Source: Valencia hispanica
Taxonomy: Eukaryota; Chordata; Actinopteri; Cyprinodontiformes; Valenciidae
Length of the DNA: 64,000 bases
Assembly (NCBI GenBank): GCA_963556495.2
Contig: OY747713.1
Span: 50,935,828 to 50,999,827 of the forward strand
Direction of reading: 5' to 3'
The notes under the pieces are model-generated. The model searched no databases and was not told where the DNA came from. It saw nothing but the letters and a program-made list of their open reading frames with translations. Below are positions 29,380 to 38,685 of this stretch, one piece after another. The position numbers and the translations under genes were made by a program. The stretch's first letter is position 1. Every line of letters begins with the position of its first letter.

Positions 29380-30455
29380 AGGTGCGATTTTTTTCTGATG
29401 GTTTTTGGCGTGGGCCTGATGGCCGTTTAGTTTTACCTGCCGCGTTAAAACCCACTCTTTTTCAGGAGGCTCATGGTGCGGCACATGTGTCATACACTCA
29501 GATGAAACGTAACCTTTGTTTTTGGTGGCATCCCTTCCTGCCACATTTAATTAAGCGTTTTTTGAGTGAATGTGTGGTGTGTGGTCAATTTAATCCTAAG
29601 CCTACTATCAAGCCAGAAATGGGCGCCTTCCAGGACTTGTGCAGGCCTGGCGAGGAGGTCGTTATCGACTATACAGATATGGTGACCCCTGTTAGAGGTT
29701 TCCGTTACCTGTTAGTGATGATTGATCCACTGACCTCGTGGGTTTCAGCTTTTCCTGCAAGACGGGAGGATGCTCAGACAGTGGTGAAATCTTTGATTAA
29801 CCACTGGATTCCGTGCCATGGCTTTCCGACTAGGATCAGGTCTGACAATGGCACACATTTTAAAAATAAACATCTCCGACAGGTTGAGGAACAGATGGGA
29901 ATAACCCACAAGTTCGGCACTGTTTACCATCCGCAATCTCAGGGCGTCATCGAGCGGTCTAATTCAACTTTAAAGTTAAAGCTGGCGAAGATTTCAGCTC
30001 AGACGGGACTTAATTGGTTAAATGCACTCCCCATTGCTTTGATGACCATGAGATCATCTGTCTGTAGAACAAAAGGTCTCACTCCTTATGAGATGTTAAC
30101 CGGCCGAATTTTTCCTGGTCCGTGGGCGGGCAGAGAACCACAGGTGTCACCGCACCCTGACCCGGACCCTCGCAGTGACCATCAGCAGCTGAAGGGCCTT
30201 GTCTCTTCCTTCCTTCCGGCTCCCCGTGACGTGCAGGGACCTGCGGTGTCTCCTTCCGAGGCTGGGCGTGTTTGGCTGAGGGTGTATAAAAGAAAGTGGC
30301 AGGAGCCAAGGTGGTCTGGCCCGTTCCAGGTTGCTGCTCGTACAACCCATGCTGTCCAGCTGCGGGGAAAGGGTTCTACGTGGTTTCATTGGTCTCAGTG
30401 TGCTCCGGCCCCCGACCCCCCTCCTGTCCCTCACGCTGCAGCAGCTCTCTGCTGA
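29322..30455 (+). CDS. pol: Integrase, in the -1 frame relative to pro-pol
   Basis: Numbering is from the GTG at 29382. N-terminal zinc-binding H31-x3-H35...C64-x2-C67; catalytic triad D96, D155 (RSDNGTHF), E191 (GVIERSN), a D,D35E spacing; C-terminal GPF-type segment (PRWSGPFQV). The frame is open from a stop ending at 29321, so it overlaps the pro-pol frame by about 56 nt. There is no ATG near the start, so translation would need a -1 frameshift or, more simply, the genome has lost one base (or gained two) here. Retroviral integrase normally is the C-terminal part of Pol. Catalytic residues are intact. Confidence 0.9.
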   Translation, partial: GSKVGTAGCCVAGDNCGRIEVRFFSDGFWRGPDGRLVLPAALKPTLFQEAHGAAHVSYTQMKRNLCFWWHPFLPHLIKRFLSECVVCGQFNPKPTIKPEMGAFQDLCRPGEEVVIDYTDMVTPVRGFRYLLVMIDPLTSWVSAFPARREDAQTVVKSLINHWIPCHGFPTRIRSDNGTHFKNKHLRQVEEQMGITHKFGTVYHPQSQGVIERSNSTLKLKLAKISAQTGLNWLNALPIALMTMRSSVCRTKGLTPYEMLTGRIFPGPWAGREPQVSPHPDPDPRSDHQQLKGLVSSFLPAPRDVQGPAVSPSEAGRVWLRVYKRKWQEPRWSGPFQVAARTTHAVQLRGKGSTWFHWSQCAPAPDPPPVPHAAAALC

Positions 30456-31354
30456 CCTGGGAGAATCTCTTTGCAGCGGGTGGTGTCGGTTCTGACTAGG
30501 CGGTGTCGACTGCCGAAGCCAGGAGGCGGGGCCTGACCCACCCAGAAGATTGGTTGAAGTTGCTGTGATCATCCAGTGTAATCTATATGTGCAACAAAAT
30601 TGGGCGAGATAAGCAATTTGGACTTGCTTTTCTCGAAGAGGGATTGTACCGAAGAGAAGAGATCGCAAGAAATCAAACACATTTCACAGCAGGTTTTGAC
30701 CACCTCACAATCGGTGGGGGAAGCTATTGGAGGCGGGGCCTGTCTGTGCATTTGTGTTTACTGGGGGAAATGTTCAGTTAATGAAGTAACTGTCATTTCA
30801 GTGAGGGCGATCTGCAAAAAAGACAGTAACTTTGGGAAAATAAAGACTCCACTGTACTGAATCATTTCATCACTCTGGTAGCCACCTGCTGCCAGAGAAA
30901 TAAACAAGAGCGAAGACTAGAGAACAAAATAATAAAGACTGAACACTTACTAATCATTTTTCTTGTGTTTTACAGGCTGTCTAACCGATTTTTATTTACA
31001 GGTGCAGATTGCTAGACACTGCCTAAGAGGGTGTCAAATAATTTTTAAGTAGTCTATTGGTAAGATTTTTTCTTAATTTTAGTATTTACGGTTTTATAAA
31101 ACTTTTTTAGTAATGAGATAAAATATTTTACGGAGTGTTTAAAGTATAATCAGGTTCACTGACTACTAATTCTTGTTTTACTTATTCTTTTTTCATTATG
31201 ATGTGGTTTTTGTAGGATGTTTTTGGGGTTGGTGACAATTGCTAGAGTTTGCTTTTACTAAAAGAATATTGAGAATTAGGATAAAAAAAACAAACAAACC
31301 GCTATTCTTCTTTTTTGGATAAAATAAACATAGGATCACACCACAGACAGAAAT
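30456..31354 (+). promoter_or_regulatory. pol-env interval with candidate env splice acceptors
   Basis: No long ORF. Two pyrimidine-rich AG sites, TTGTGTTTTACAG (ending 30975) and TTTTTATTTACAG (ending 31002), are good candidates for the env mRNA acceptor. The rest is AT-rich and without motif. Confidence 0.45.
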
Positions 31355-33283
31355 ATGCATCTTTGGGGAAATAAGAAGGTGCTGTACGCCACAGGTTTTT
31401 GCATGGTGTTATTGGTCAATATTATCTTTTACTGTTGTGATGAATGGCCCTATAATAGTTCTTCAAATCAAACGCAGGTTGGAGTTCACTCAATTAGACA
31501 GAGAAGAAACTTAATGGCTAAACCATCTCCCTCTTCACGGTGCGGCACTTCTAAGGCACATCATGGATTTTCTCAATTTTGTATACCAAAGGGACGATCT
31601 GCAGTGATTACTATTCCTTTAAATACATTGGTTTATAAGGGACAACAAGCAAGTAAATATAAAACCTACCCCTTGTGGTACATAACGAATGATCAAAAAG
31701 ATACTAGTTGGTCCACTTTAATTGCTGATCCTTTAGGATATGACTGGAGAAGGTATACCACTACCTCTTTTGCAAAACACATGCGTCCTTTGGTTAAATT
31801 GGATAAGACTGCAGATAAATTACTTCTTACGGTTAATTTAACTAAGAGTGATCTCCTCCCCTTAAAATATCTCCAGAAGGGGGAAAGTTGTACTCTCTTT
31901 ATAATTTGGGTTTATAAAGGGGGAAAAGATGTTCAATTTCCTATTACAATATGTCAAGACTCTCTTAATGTTTCCACCTCAGTAAGTCAAAATCAGGCCT
32001 CAGCAGCAAGAGGTAGTATAATTAAAGAAGAACCATCGGTGGACGATTACTTTGAAATGATGACAGGAGTGGGGGGCTCCACTAATAATTGGTTGCTTAT
32101 GGTAGAACAGGCCGGAAAGGAAGCGAGACAGGACTGTGTTGTGTGCATGGGAGCCCGACCTGTTCTCAAGGTGGTCCCTGCACCTTTTGAGCTCAACACA
32201 ACTTGTCTGGTTTCCCTGCTATCTGGTGAAAAAGTAGTCAAAGATTGTAGTGACTGGGAAAATTTATTCCCTATAGCTGATAACAGAGCTACCCCACCCT
32301 TCTTTGATAGTAAAGTAGCTCCAAATAAATTCACTTGTTTCAAAAATGGTAAGCCTGGAAATAAACTAGTGGGTTCAGTCAACATTACATATTGTAATTC
32401 AATTCAAACTTTCCTTAAATCTTTTCAGGCTCGTGCTGACATCTGGTGGTGGTGTGGAGGAAAAACTCTTCGCTCCATATTACCTAGTAATTGGACAGGA
32501 TTGTGTGCACCTGTTACATTAATTATGCCAGTAGCAATATTTACTTATGATCCCACAGGAGACCAGACTCTTCTCACTTTGAATAATCATGTTAGAAAGA
32601 GGGACTTAAGCCACGAAGATGATTCAACTTATATTGATGCCATTGGAGTTCCTAGAGGTGTTCCAGACGAATATAAATTGGTTAATCAAATCTCTGCAGG
32701 ATGGGAATCAAGTATTTGTTGGTGGTGTACCCTGAACAAGAACGTTGATAGAATAAACTATATACATTATAATGTACAGAAATTAGCTAATAATACTAGA
32801 GATGGGTTTGAGGCTGTTCATGAGCAATTTAAAGCCACCTCCTTAATGGCTTTTCAAAATAGAATAGCAGTCGACATGATTCTAGCTCAGACCGGTGGCG
32901 TCTGTTCTCTTTTTGGTACTCAATGTAGTGTTTTTATCCCTAATAATACTAATGCAGACGGTAAATTAACTAGGGCAGTAGAAGGACTCAGAATACTTTC
33001 AAATAGGCTGAAAGAACAATCAGGTGTAGATACCTCAATGTGGGACAATTTGTTAAATAATATGTTTGGTAAATGGAAGACTCTGGCAATGTCTATAATG
33101 GTTTCTTTAGCAGTATTTGTGTCAACTATGGTGTTATGTGGATGTTGTTGTATTCCTTGTATACGTTCTTTGCTCACAAAGTGTATTGAAAAAGCTGTTG
33201 GTGATAATGTGCAAGGTCAATATCTGTTAATAGCTCACATGGAGCCTGATGGGGAAGTACAGAGGAATGGTCAATCTATTTGA
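31355..33283 (+). CDS. env: Envelope glycoprotein precursor of the provirus
   Basis: 642 residues from ATG 31355. An N-terminal hydrophobic signal/anchor segment lies at about residues 8-27. The surface part holds a CVVC motif (261-264), a WWWCGG motif and several N-x-S/T sites. A basic RKR (414-416) marks the likely SU/TM cleavage. The transmembrane part has a helical heptad region (about 470-510), a C-x6-C motif (C517, C524), a second heptad region, and a membrane anchor at about 576-600 followed by a Cys-rich tail. The CXXC plus C-x6-C arrangement is gamma-type, although the usual third Cys (C-x6-C-C) is Ser here. The role in an active virus is receptor binding and fusion; whether this copy works is unknown. 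Confidence 0.88.
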   Translation: MHLWGNKKVLYATGFCMVLLVNIIFYCCDEWPYNSSSNQTQVGVHSIRQRRNLMAKPSPSSRCGTSKAHHGFSQFCIPKGRSAVITIPLNTLVYKGQQASKYKTYPLWYITNDQKDTSWSTLIADPLGYDWRRYTTTSFAKHMRPLVKLDKTADKLLLTVNLTKSDLLPLKYLQKGESCTLFIIWVYKGGKDVQFPITICQDSLNVSTSVSQNQASAARGSIIKEEPSVDDYFEMMTGVGGSTNNWLLMVEQAGKEARQDCVVCMGARPVLKVVPAPFELNTTCLVSLLSGEKVVKDCSDWENLFPIADNRATPPFFDSKVAPNKFTCFKNGKPGNKLVGSVNITYCNSIQTFLKSFQARADIWWWCGGKTLRSILPSNWTGLCAPVTLIMPVAIFTYDPTGDQTLLTLNNHVRKRDLSHEDDSTYIDAIGVPRGVPDEYKLVNQISAGWESSICWWCTLNKNVDRINYIHYNVQKLANNTRDGFEAVHEQFKATSLMAFQNRIAVDMILAQTGGVCSLFGTQCSVFIPNNTNADGKLTRAVEGLRILSNRLKEQSGVDTSMWDNLLNNMFGKWKTLAMSIMVSLAVFVSTMVLCGCCCIPCIRSLLTKCIEKAVGDNVQGQYLLIAHMEPDGEVQRNGQSI

Positions 33284-33289
33284 AAAATA

Positions 33290-33305
33290 GATTGAAAGAG
33301 GGATT
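33290..33305 (+). promoter_or_regulatory. Polypurine tract of the provirus
   Basis: GATTGAAAGAGGGATT lies immediately before the TG of the 3' LTR, as expected for the plus-strand primer. Confidence 0.8.
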
Positions 33306-33869
33306 TGTTGTATTCTATTTTTTTGAGGCTATTTTTATTATGCAGTACATATGTGTTAATTATATCTTTTTTAAGCTTTAGAAGTAATAGGCCTGTTTAT
33401 ATTATTCAGGGTAGTAAAACATGACTCTGTTACCAGTATTTTATAGGGTTGAAGGTTTTAAGTAAAACTCTTGAGTAAAGATATGAACTGAAAGCAGGGA
33501 GGATCAGCTATAACTCTAAGTCATGTTATAACCCAGTTCATAGTAAGGTCAAGAGACCTGGAGAAAATAAATGACCTGTCAAGATGTAGAAGGAGGAGAG
33601 AGGAGTCATGTGATATGTTCTTTGTTCTTCTTGAAATAAAAATGATACAGCCCTGTAAGAGAATGAGTCAGTCAGATCTTGTCTGACTCCCATCTGCAGG
33701 TGCGTCTCTTCCAAACCAGAAATATGAGTGTGTGTGCTTTTTTGTTCTTCTATGTCTCTCAGTCCTGGGTCTTATTTTGAAACAGATTCCGCTGGGGTTT
33801 TGGAGTTCGGCGCCCCCGCCTCTCTGAGCAGGAAGTGAGTTGCAGAGCACATTGTGAGAAAAGCCGACA
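33306..33869 (+). repeat. 3' LTR of the provirus
   Basis: 564 bp, TG...CA, differing from the 5' LTR at three positions by eye. Followed by the CTAC duplication at 33870-33873. Confidence 0.95.
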
Positions 33870-34948
33870 CTACCTAGACGAGTCCTGGATAGACGTAGAA
33901 CAGACACTATGTAATAAGATAAAACTTTCAGAACTACCATTTATTAGCTCAAATATAAAACAATATGAATGCTTTAAAAGCATAAATATCAGCTCCTCTC
34001 TGACAGCATGGTGGGAGTTTCTAAAAATTACAGAGACCACAATAATCCCATGCAGACGTACACCCATCTGGAATAACCCCGACATCTTGCAAAAAAAAAT
34101 GTATGATAAGTTTCCCAGTCTGGAGGTGCAATGGAATTGAATACCTGGAACATATATTTGATGGAACAGACTTTATCCCATTTAATACATTAATTACACA
34201 ATATGGAATTGATAAAAACTAATTCTTAGAATATCAACAAATTAAATCTATTATTAAAGGTAAATTTAGGCTCAATACAGCTGAATTACAAATTCCAGCA
34301 AGAGTTTTAGATTTTCTTAATCTCAACCCCCCCAAATTGCTGTCTAAAATATACAAAACTTTATCTACATTAGATGAATCAATAGCCATCCGTATTTCAA
34401 AATGGGAGGTGGATTTATCAGCCAGCTTTGACCAAAACGTCTGGTCTCAGATATGTTTAAGAACCTTTAAAATAACAAAAAATCCTCATTTGCAATGAAT
34501 ACAATACAAAATCCTTCATAGAGTACACTATACAGGTCAACGAATGTTTAGGATGGGTTTTACATCGTCTAATACCTGCTTACAATGCACAAGCAATATA
34601 CCAGATACTTATGCTCATGCGCTTTGGTTCTGTCCACCTGTTAAGAAATTTTGGTGCCAGATTTGTGAGGACTTATCAAAGTGTCTGAAATGTAACATCC
34701 CACCATCTCCCTCAATTTGCCTGTTAGGAAATTTAAATGATGTCACCATGGACACAAAGTCAGTTCTAATGGTTCACATTGCTTAATGCATCGCTAAGAA
34801 AACTATCCTCCTGAACTGGAAAAATAAAAAAGCTCTTAATATTAATCAGTAAAGAAATCTCTTGTTGGACCATATTGGTCTTGAGACGGCCTCTGGCTCC
34901 ATATCTGATCAATCTCTCTGGGCTCCTTTTATCGGGTCCATCACCTAG
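33870..34948 (+). pseudogene. L1 ORF2, C-terminal part (after the provirus)
   Basis: Continues ORF2 with no gap once the provirus is removed ([12 protein letters not shown] next). Further on, separate frames read MFRMGFTSSNTCLQC with the C-x2-C...H pattern of the L1 ORF2 cysteine region (LQC...HALWFCPPVKKFW), then AKKTILLNWKNKK and LLLDHIGLE..., ending at TAG 34946-34948. Several stops and frameshifts (from 34138 on) show this segment is decayed, more so than the provirus inside it. Confidence 0.8.
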
Positions 34949-37549
34949 TGGGGGTGGGGGGCACTTGATTTTGTCGTTTGGGACACTGTTGCTGATGTGG
35001 GGGTTTTGGGGTTGGAGGCGTCTGGGGGGGACCCCGGGGGGTGGGATCACTGGGCGGATGGGGTGCTGGACGTAGTGGCCGGCCTGGGGTTGGGCTTTGG
35101 GTGGTGACTCCTGATGGCTGCATGCGGTGCCTTGGGGGGGTTGCACTGGCGGACATGGGTTACTGGCCTGGTGGCCGTGCTGCGCCTGGGTAGGGTCTGG
35201 GGTGGGCCTGGGGATTCGGGGCTCGGGGGCGCCGCGCCCCCTAGCTGTGGTCCTGGCTGGGGATCGGCCGGCGTGGGGTCTCTGTTGGCTGTGGGGGTCG
35301 TGGCCGGCCGGCGGCCGGCATGTGCAGCCGCCTCTCTCTTTTTCTCTGGGCCGATTGTCATCGCCAGTCCCTGTATGGCGTCTTGCCTTGTTTGCTGGTT
35401 GGGGTGCCTGGCTGCTGGTCGCGGTGGCTGGGTGGCGTTTCTGGGCCAGATCAGTCCTTTTTTGCACTGGACTTGGCTCCTGGGTCTTGGTCTTTGTGTG
35501 GGGCGCTGGGGTTGGGCATTTGGCCGGGATCGGTCGGACTTGCGGGTGGACTGGCCGGGTGGTGGGCGTGCAGGGCAGGTGGGTGGGGCGCTGGGTTTGG
35601 TCTCCTGCCGGGCCGTCTAGTGTCTTTTGAGAGTAGAGCGAATGGAGGCTAGGGGTCTTATCCCACCCCTGTTCGCTACGGGCCATCAGGGGTTGGGGTC
35701 CGGAGGAGGACAGGCGTTCTGGTCGGGGTCCTGGGCTGTCGGGCTGCTTTGCCACTGTGGGGCCCTTGGCAGTCTCCTTGTCTCCATCCTAGAAGGTAGG
35801 GGGTCCACCTCCCGGGTCCGGGGGCTGGTGGCTCTACTGGGGCATCAGTACCTGGACCTGGGAGCATAAAGTGTGCATGGGGTGTGTGAATGAGGGTACA
35901 GTGTCATTTTTTTGGGTGTCTTGGTGAGTCAGTGAGAATGTATGTGTTTAAGAGGGAGGGAACGTATGACTGTGTCTGTATGTCTTTGTCTACCTGTCAG
36001 GTTGGATCTTGGTCTTTCCCGCTAGCCTGGCGCACCTCAGGCCTTACACTTAATGGGGGCCTATTTCCCCTCCGTCACTCCCCGCCGGTGACGGGGGCCC
36101 CTGCCTGCCGGTGCGCCGGTGGTCAATCGGTTCGGACCTGGTGCGTGCCTGGCCGTGCCTGGGGGGCCCGGTGTGTCGGTGGGCCGATGCGCTGGGCCGA
36201 TATCTTCCTTTGGTTGGTTGGGGCACCTCTTTTAGAGGTGCCAGGTTTGGGATTGTTGGGTGGTGCCTGCTCGGTGGCTCGGCGGGATGCGGATCCGGCG
36301 TCTCTGCTCGTTTGATCACCTGTTCTGTGCGCACCGTGCGTGGCCGGTTCATTGGCGGGTTGGACCAGCCCTGGCCCTCGTTGGATGCCTGGTCTCGGCG
36401 CCCTGCGTTGCGTGGGATTAGGACCCGGGAGCTGGTACAACTTGGCGTCCAGATGCTGACTGAGCCCGGCCTGGGGATGCTGTCCGTCCCCTGCGGCTAT
36501 TGGTGGGGAGCTGGGATGTTGGCGGTGGGGATTGGCCTAGGGTGGAGGTGACGCGTGGCGGCCGGTGGCCGGCCGCGGCCCCTGCAGACCGGGGGCCCCT
36601 CGTCGGCCGGTCCCTTGTCGGGTCCCTGCTGGGCGGTGGGGTGTCCCTGGGCCCCGGCTCCCCCGGTCCGTTGACCGACCCGCCCCGGCGCGGCCGGTTG
36701 CCGGCGGGGCCCGTGGTCTCGTCACTGCTGCCCCCCGGGCCCCTGCATAATGGCCGCTGGATTTTCCCCTGGGGTTCTCCTTTGCTCCTCTCTTGGGGGA
36801 TGCGGTCGGCTCCGCCCGGGTCCGCCTGGGGCTCTGGCGGTCCTTTGGACGTCTTTGCTCCGATCTCCTTCATGTCTGCATCAATTCCTGGGAGACGGAT
36901 TGATGCCTGCTCACACCAACTATCGAACACTCTTATGGAGAAACCTTATATGCACCAGCATGCTAACACACACACATTGATGTGGGGTCTCTGGTGTTTA
37001 AGGATACATTCTTGGGCTGAGGTTATCATTACTAGAGCTTGATTAATCGGTACCATGAGTTTCTCTGTGACATTGTTGTTGTATTTTTATATCTATTTTT
37101 GTGTGATGTGGTTGTGTAATTCTTAGTTCACAATGTTTGGTTGGTTTTGTCGATGTTCCTTTTTCGTGTTTTGTTTTTCCCCCTCTCTCTGCCGTCCTGT
37201 GGGTATGGAGGCAGACTTCAATGTTTTCCTGTGTTTTCTTTGTTCCCCTTCCTCTCTTGTATTTTCAACTCACCCTCTCTCATGACATTTTGTTTCCTAC
37301 CTCTCTTCTTCATCTTCCTTCTTTCTTCTCCTTAATTTTCCGTCTCCGTGTCCATAACATCAGGAAATAAAAACCCCAACAATTCATAATAAAGATTTTT
37401 CACACATAAATCAAGTGGAGTACTATAGCAAAAGCTGTACTGCTCCGCTTGTGAAAGTAAATCTGTTGGGCTTCTACTTGGTACTCAGACACCAATTCTG
37501 AGCTCCACACTGCCAAACAGGACACGTTAAAAAAGAAAAAAAAAAAAAA
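34949..37549 (+). other. L1 3' UTR: long G-rich segment plus conserved tail
   Basis: 34.95-36.8 kb is very GC-rich with a strong G bias on the sense strand, full of GGGG and GGTGGG runs. Long ORFs on both strands (up to 329 codons antisense at 34766-35755, others in all frames) are a by-product of the low stop-codon density and have no family motif or consistent frame. The last about 740 bp are shared with the copy at 3792-4531 and end in an A-rich run. The G runs resemble the G-quadruplex-prone 3' UTRs of mammalian L1. Confidence 0.7.
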
Positions 37550-37610
37550 ATGCGCTATATAATTTTTTTAATATTTTTTTTACTTGCTAATCTAATCTTT
37601 ACTTGCTAAT
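37550..37610. repeat. A/T-rich spacer with short direct repeat
   Basis: TTACTTGCTAATCTAATCT and TTACTTGCTAATTTAGC form a short direct repeat after a T-rich run. No gene. Confidence 0.4.
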
Positions 37611-37656
37611 TTAGCGGTCAGTGTTGCAGCGAAACTGAAGAAGCCTCCGACTGAAG
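37611..37656 (-). pseudogene. CR1/Rex1-like LINE fragment, right half, inverted
   Basis: On the minus strand CTTCAGTCGGAGGCTTCTTC and then AGTTTCGCTGCAAC continues exactly where the fragment at 14988-15258 stops, judged by the uninterrupted copies at 43240-43290 and 52158-52195. It abuts hAT copy 2. Confidence 0.7.
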
Positions 37657-38415
37657 TAGGGATGGCTATCGTTTAAGATTTACCGATACTGCTACTCTTA
37701 ACGATACTTCTCATCGATCCGGTACTTTATCGGTGTCCTTATTGGTACTTTGTTTTTTTTTGTTGTTTTTTTAAATTTAATTTTATGAATAAAATGGCAG
37801 GTTAACTGTAGTTTAAGATTTTTTTTTCTTTACTTAGATAAGAAGGAAGCTGTTAAACATCCAGCATTTAATTGTAAGAATGAAATGACAAACTTCTGTC
37901 CATGCTTCACGTGTTTGCTTTGCATACAAACACACATACCTGTTGTATCTGATTCAGAGGTTGTTGCTGCAGCACTTCTGGCGGTCAAACACCGTTCATC
38001 TTTCGGTTTGTAGTTGGTGTATTTTGGCAAGGTGTTTGGTCAAATTGCTTGTGTTCCCGCCTTTGCAAGCAAAGCTTTTATTAGGCTACATGTGTGACGG
38101 CGTGCATTGCCGGCATTTCGTAAAATGAAAATTTTGGCTCTTTTCGCTCTGCCATCACACACGCTGCGGGGACAGTGTGGCAACTGCTCACGTGTGCGTG
38201 CAGCAGTCGCCACTCTGTCCCCGCAGCGTGTGTGCTTGTTAAGGAGGAGTGGACTGCAATACAGTGTTTGGCTTGTGTTTATCTCCCGCAAAACATGAAT
38301 ACGACCTTAATTTTACCGTTAAGAGGACCGATAAGCTTCAGCCTTATCGGTCCGGGTGGACCGTCAGAATCAGTCCCGGGGCCAATTTAATACCTGGTTT
38401 TGGTACCCATCCCTA
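37657..38415 (-). mobile_element. Non-autonomous BED-finger hAT transposon, copy 2 (inverted)
   Basis: Inverted relative to copy 1 at 15259. Ends TAGGGATGG and TAGGGATGGGTACC (minus side). The BED remnant is on the minus strand, with frameshifts, and the first zinc-binding Cys is replaced (RHTC instead of CHTC), so this copy encodes no working finger. The hairpin of copy 1 persists at about 38156-38235 with more mismatches. Confidence 0.75.
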
Positions 38416-38570
38416 TTTGTATATGTTTTATGTGCTTTTTTGCTGTTTTTACTTTATATGCTTTGTCTGTGTTTTGCTATTTTTATTTTACCCCTTAATC
38501 ATGTGAAGCACCTGAATTAACTTGTTGAAAGTGTGATATATATACATAAAATTGCCTTGACTTACCTTTC
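38416..38570 (+). repeat. L2-like LINE 3' UTR/tail
   Basis: GTGAAGCACCTGAATTAACTTG, then ATATATACATAAAATTGCCTTG, is a typical L2-group tail. It has no ORF end to its left; the fitting ORF C-terminus is the inverted one at 16024-16178. Confidence 0.6.
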
Positions 38571-38685
38571 TGCCCAAGCCATTATGATCTACATCAACTC
38601 CATTAAAGAATTAACTGTATGAGCTACAACAACACTTAATTTCCCTCTGCGATCAGTAAAGTATTTTTGAATTTTAATTAGAGTG
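38571..38685 (+). repeat. CR1/Rex1-like LINE tail
   Basis: ATCTACATCAACTCC, AATTTCCCTCTGCGATCAGT and AAAGTATTTTTGAATTTT match the end of the copy at 51950-52327. 5'-truncated. Confidence 0.7.

Larger units (their letters stand above)
21867..33869 (+). mobile_element. Near-complete endogenous retrovirus (gamma/epsilon-like), 12,003 bp
   Basis: Two 564-bp LTRs (TGTTGTATTC...AAAGCCGACA), a 4-bp duplication, gag and pro-pol in one frame separated by a single TGA, integrase in a different frame, env, and a polypurine tract. The LTRs differ by three substitutions by eye, which indicates a recent insertion. The 4-bp duplication, the in-frame gag stop and the CXXC-type env point to a class I (gamma/epsilon-like) fish retrovirus. 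The long leader (1.8 kb), an extra domain between protease and reverse transcriptase and the separately framed integrase are the unusual features. Confidence 0.95.
17795..37549 (+). mobile_element. L1-clade LINE interrupted by a 12-kb provirus
   Basis: Parts in order: a short 5' UTR with a TCTCGCGAGA palindrome, ORF1, a 0.4-kb inter-ORF gap, ORF2 (apurinic endonuclease and reverse transcriptase), the provirus 21867-33869, the ORF2 C-terminus, a G-rich 3' UTR and an A-rich tail at about 37530-37549. Without the provirus it is about 7.7 kb. ORF1 and ORF2 both carry inactivating changes. The 3' end is shared with the truncated copy at 3792-4531. The 5' start is approximate. Confidence 0.85.

Noticed and set aside
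34766..35755. 329-codon antisense ORF and several overlapping sense ORFs (up to 180 codons) in the GC-rich region
   Set aside because: They lie in the G-rich L1 3' UTR, where stop codons are rare on both strands. They are Pro/Arg/Gly-rich, overlap in all frames and show no domain.
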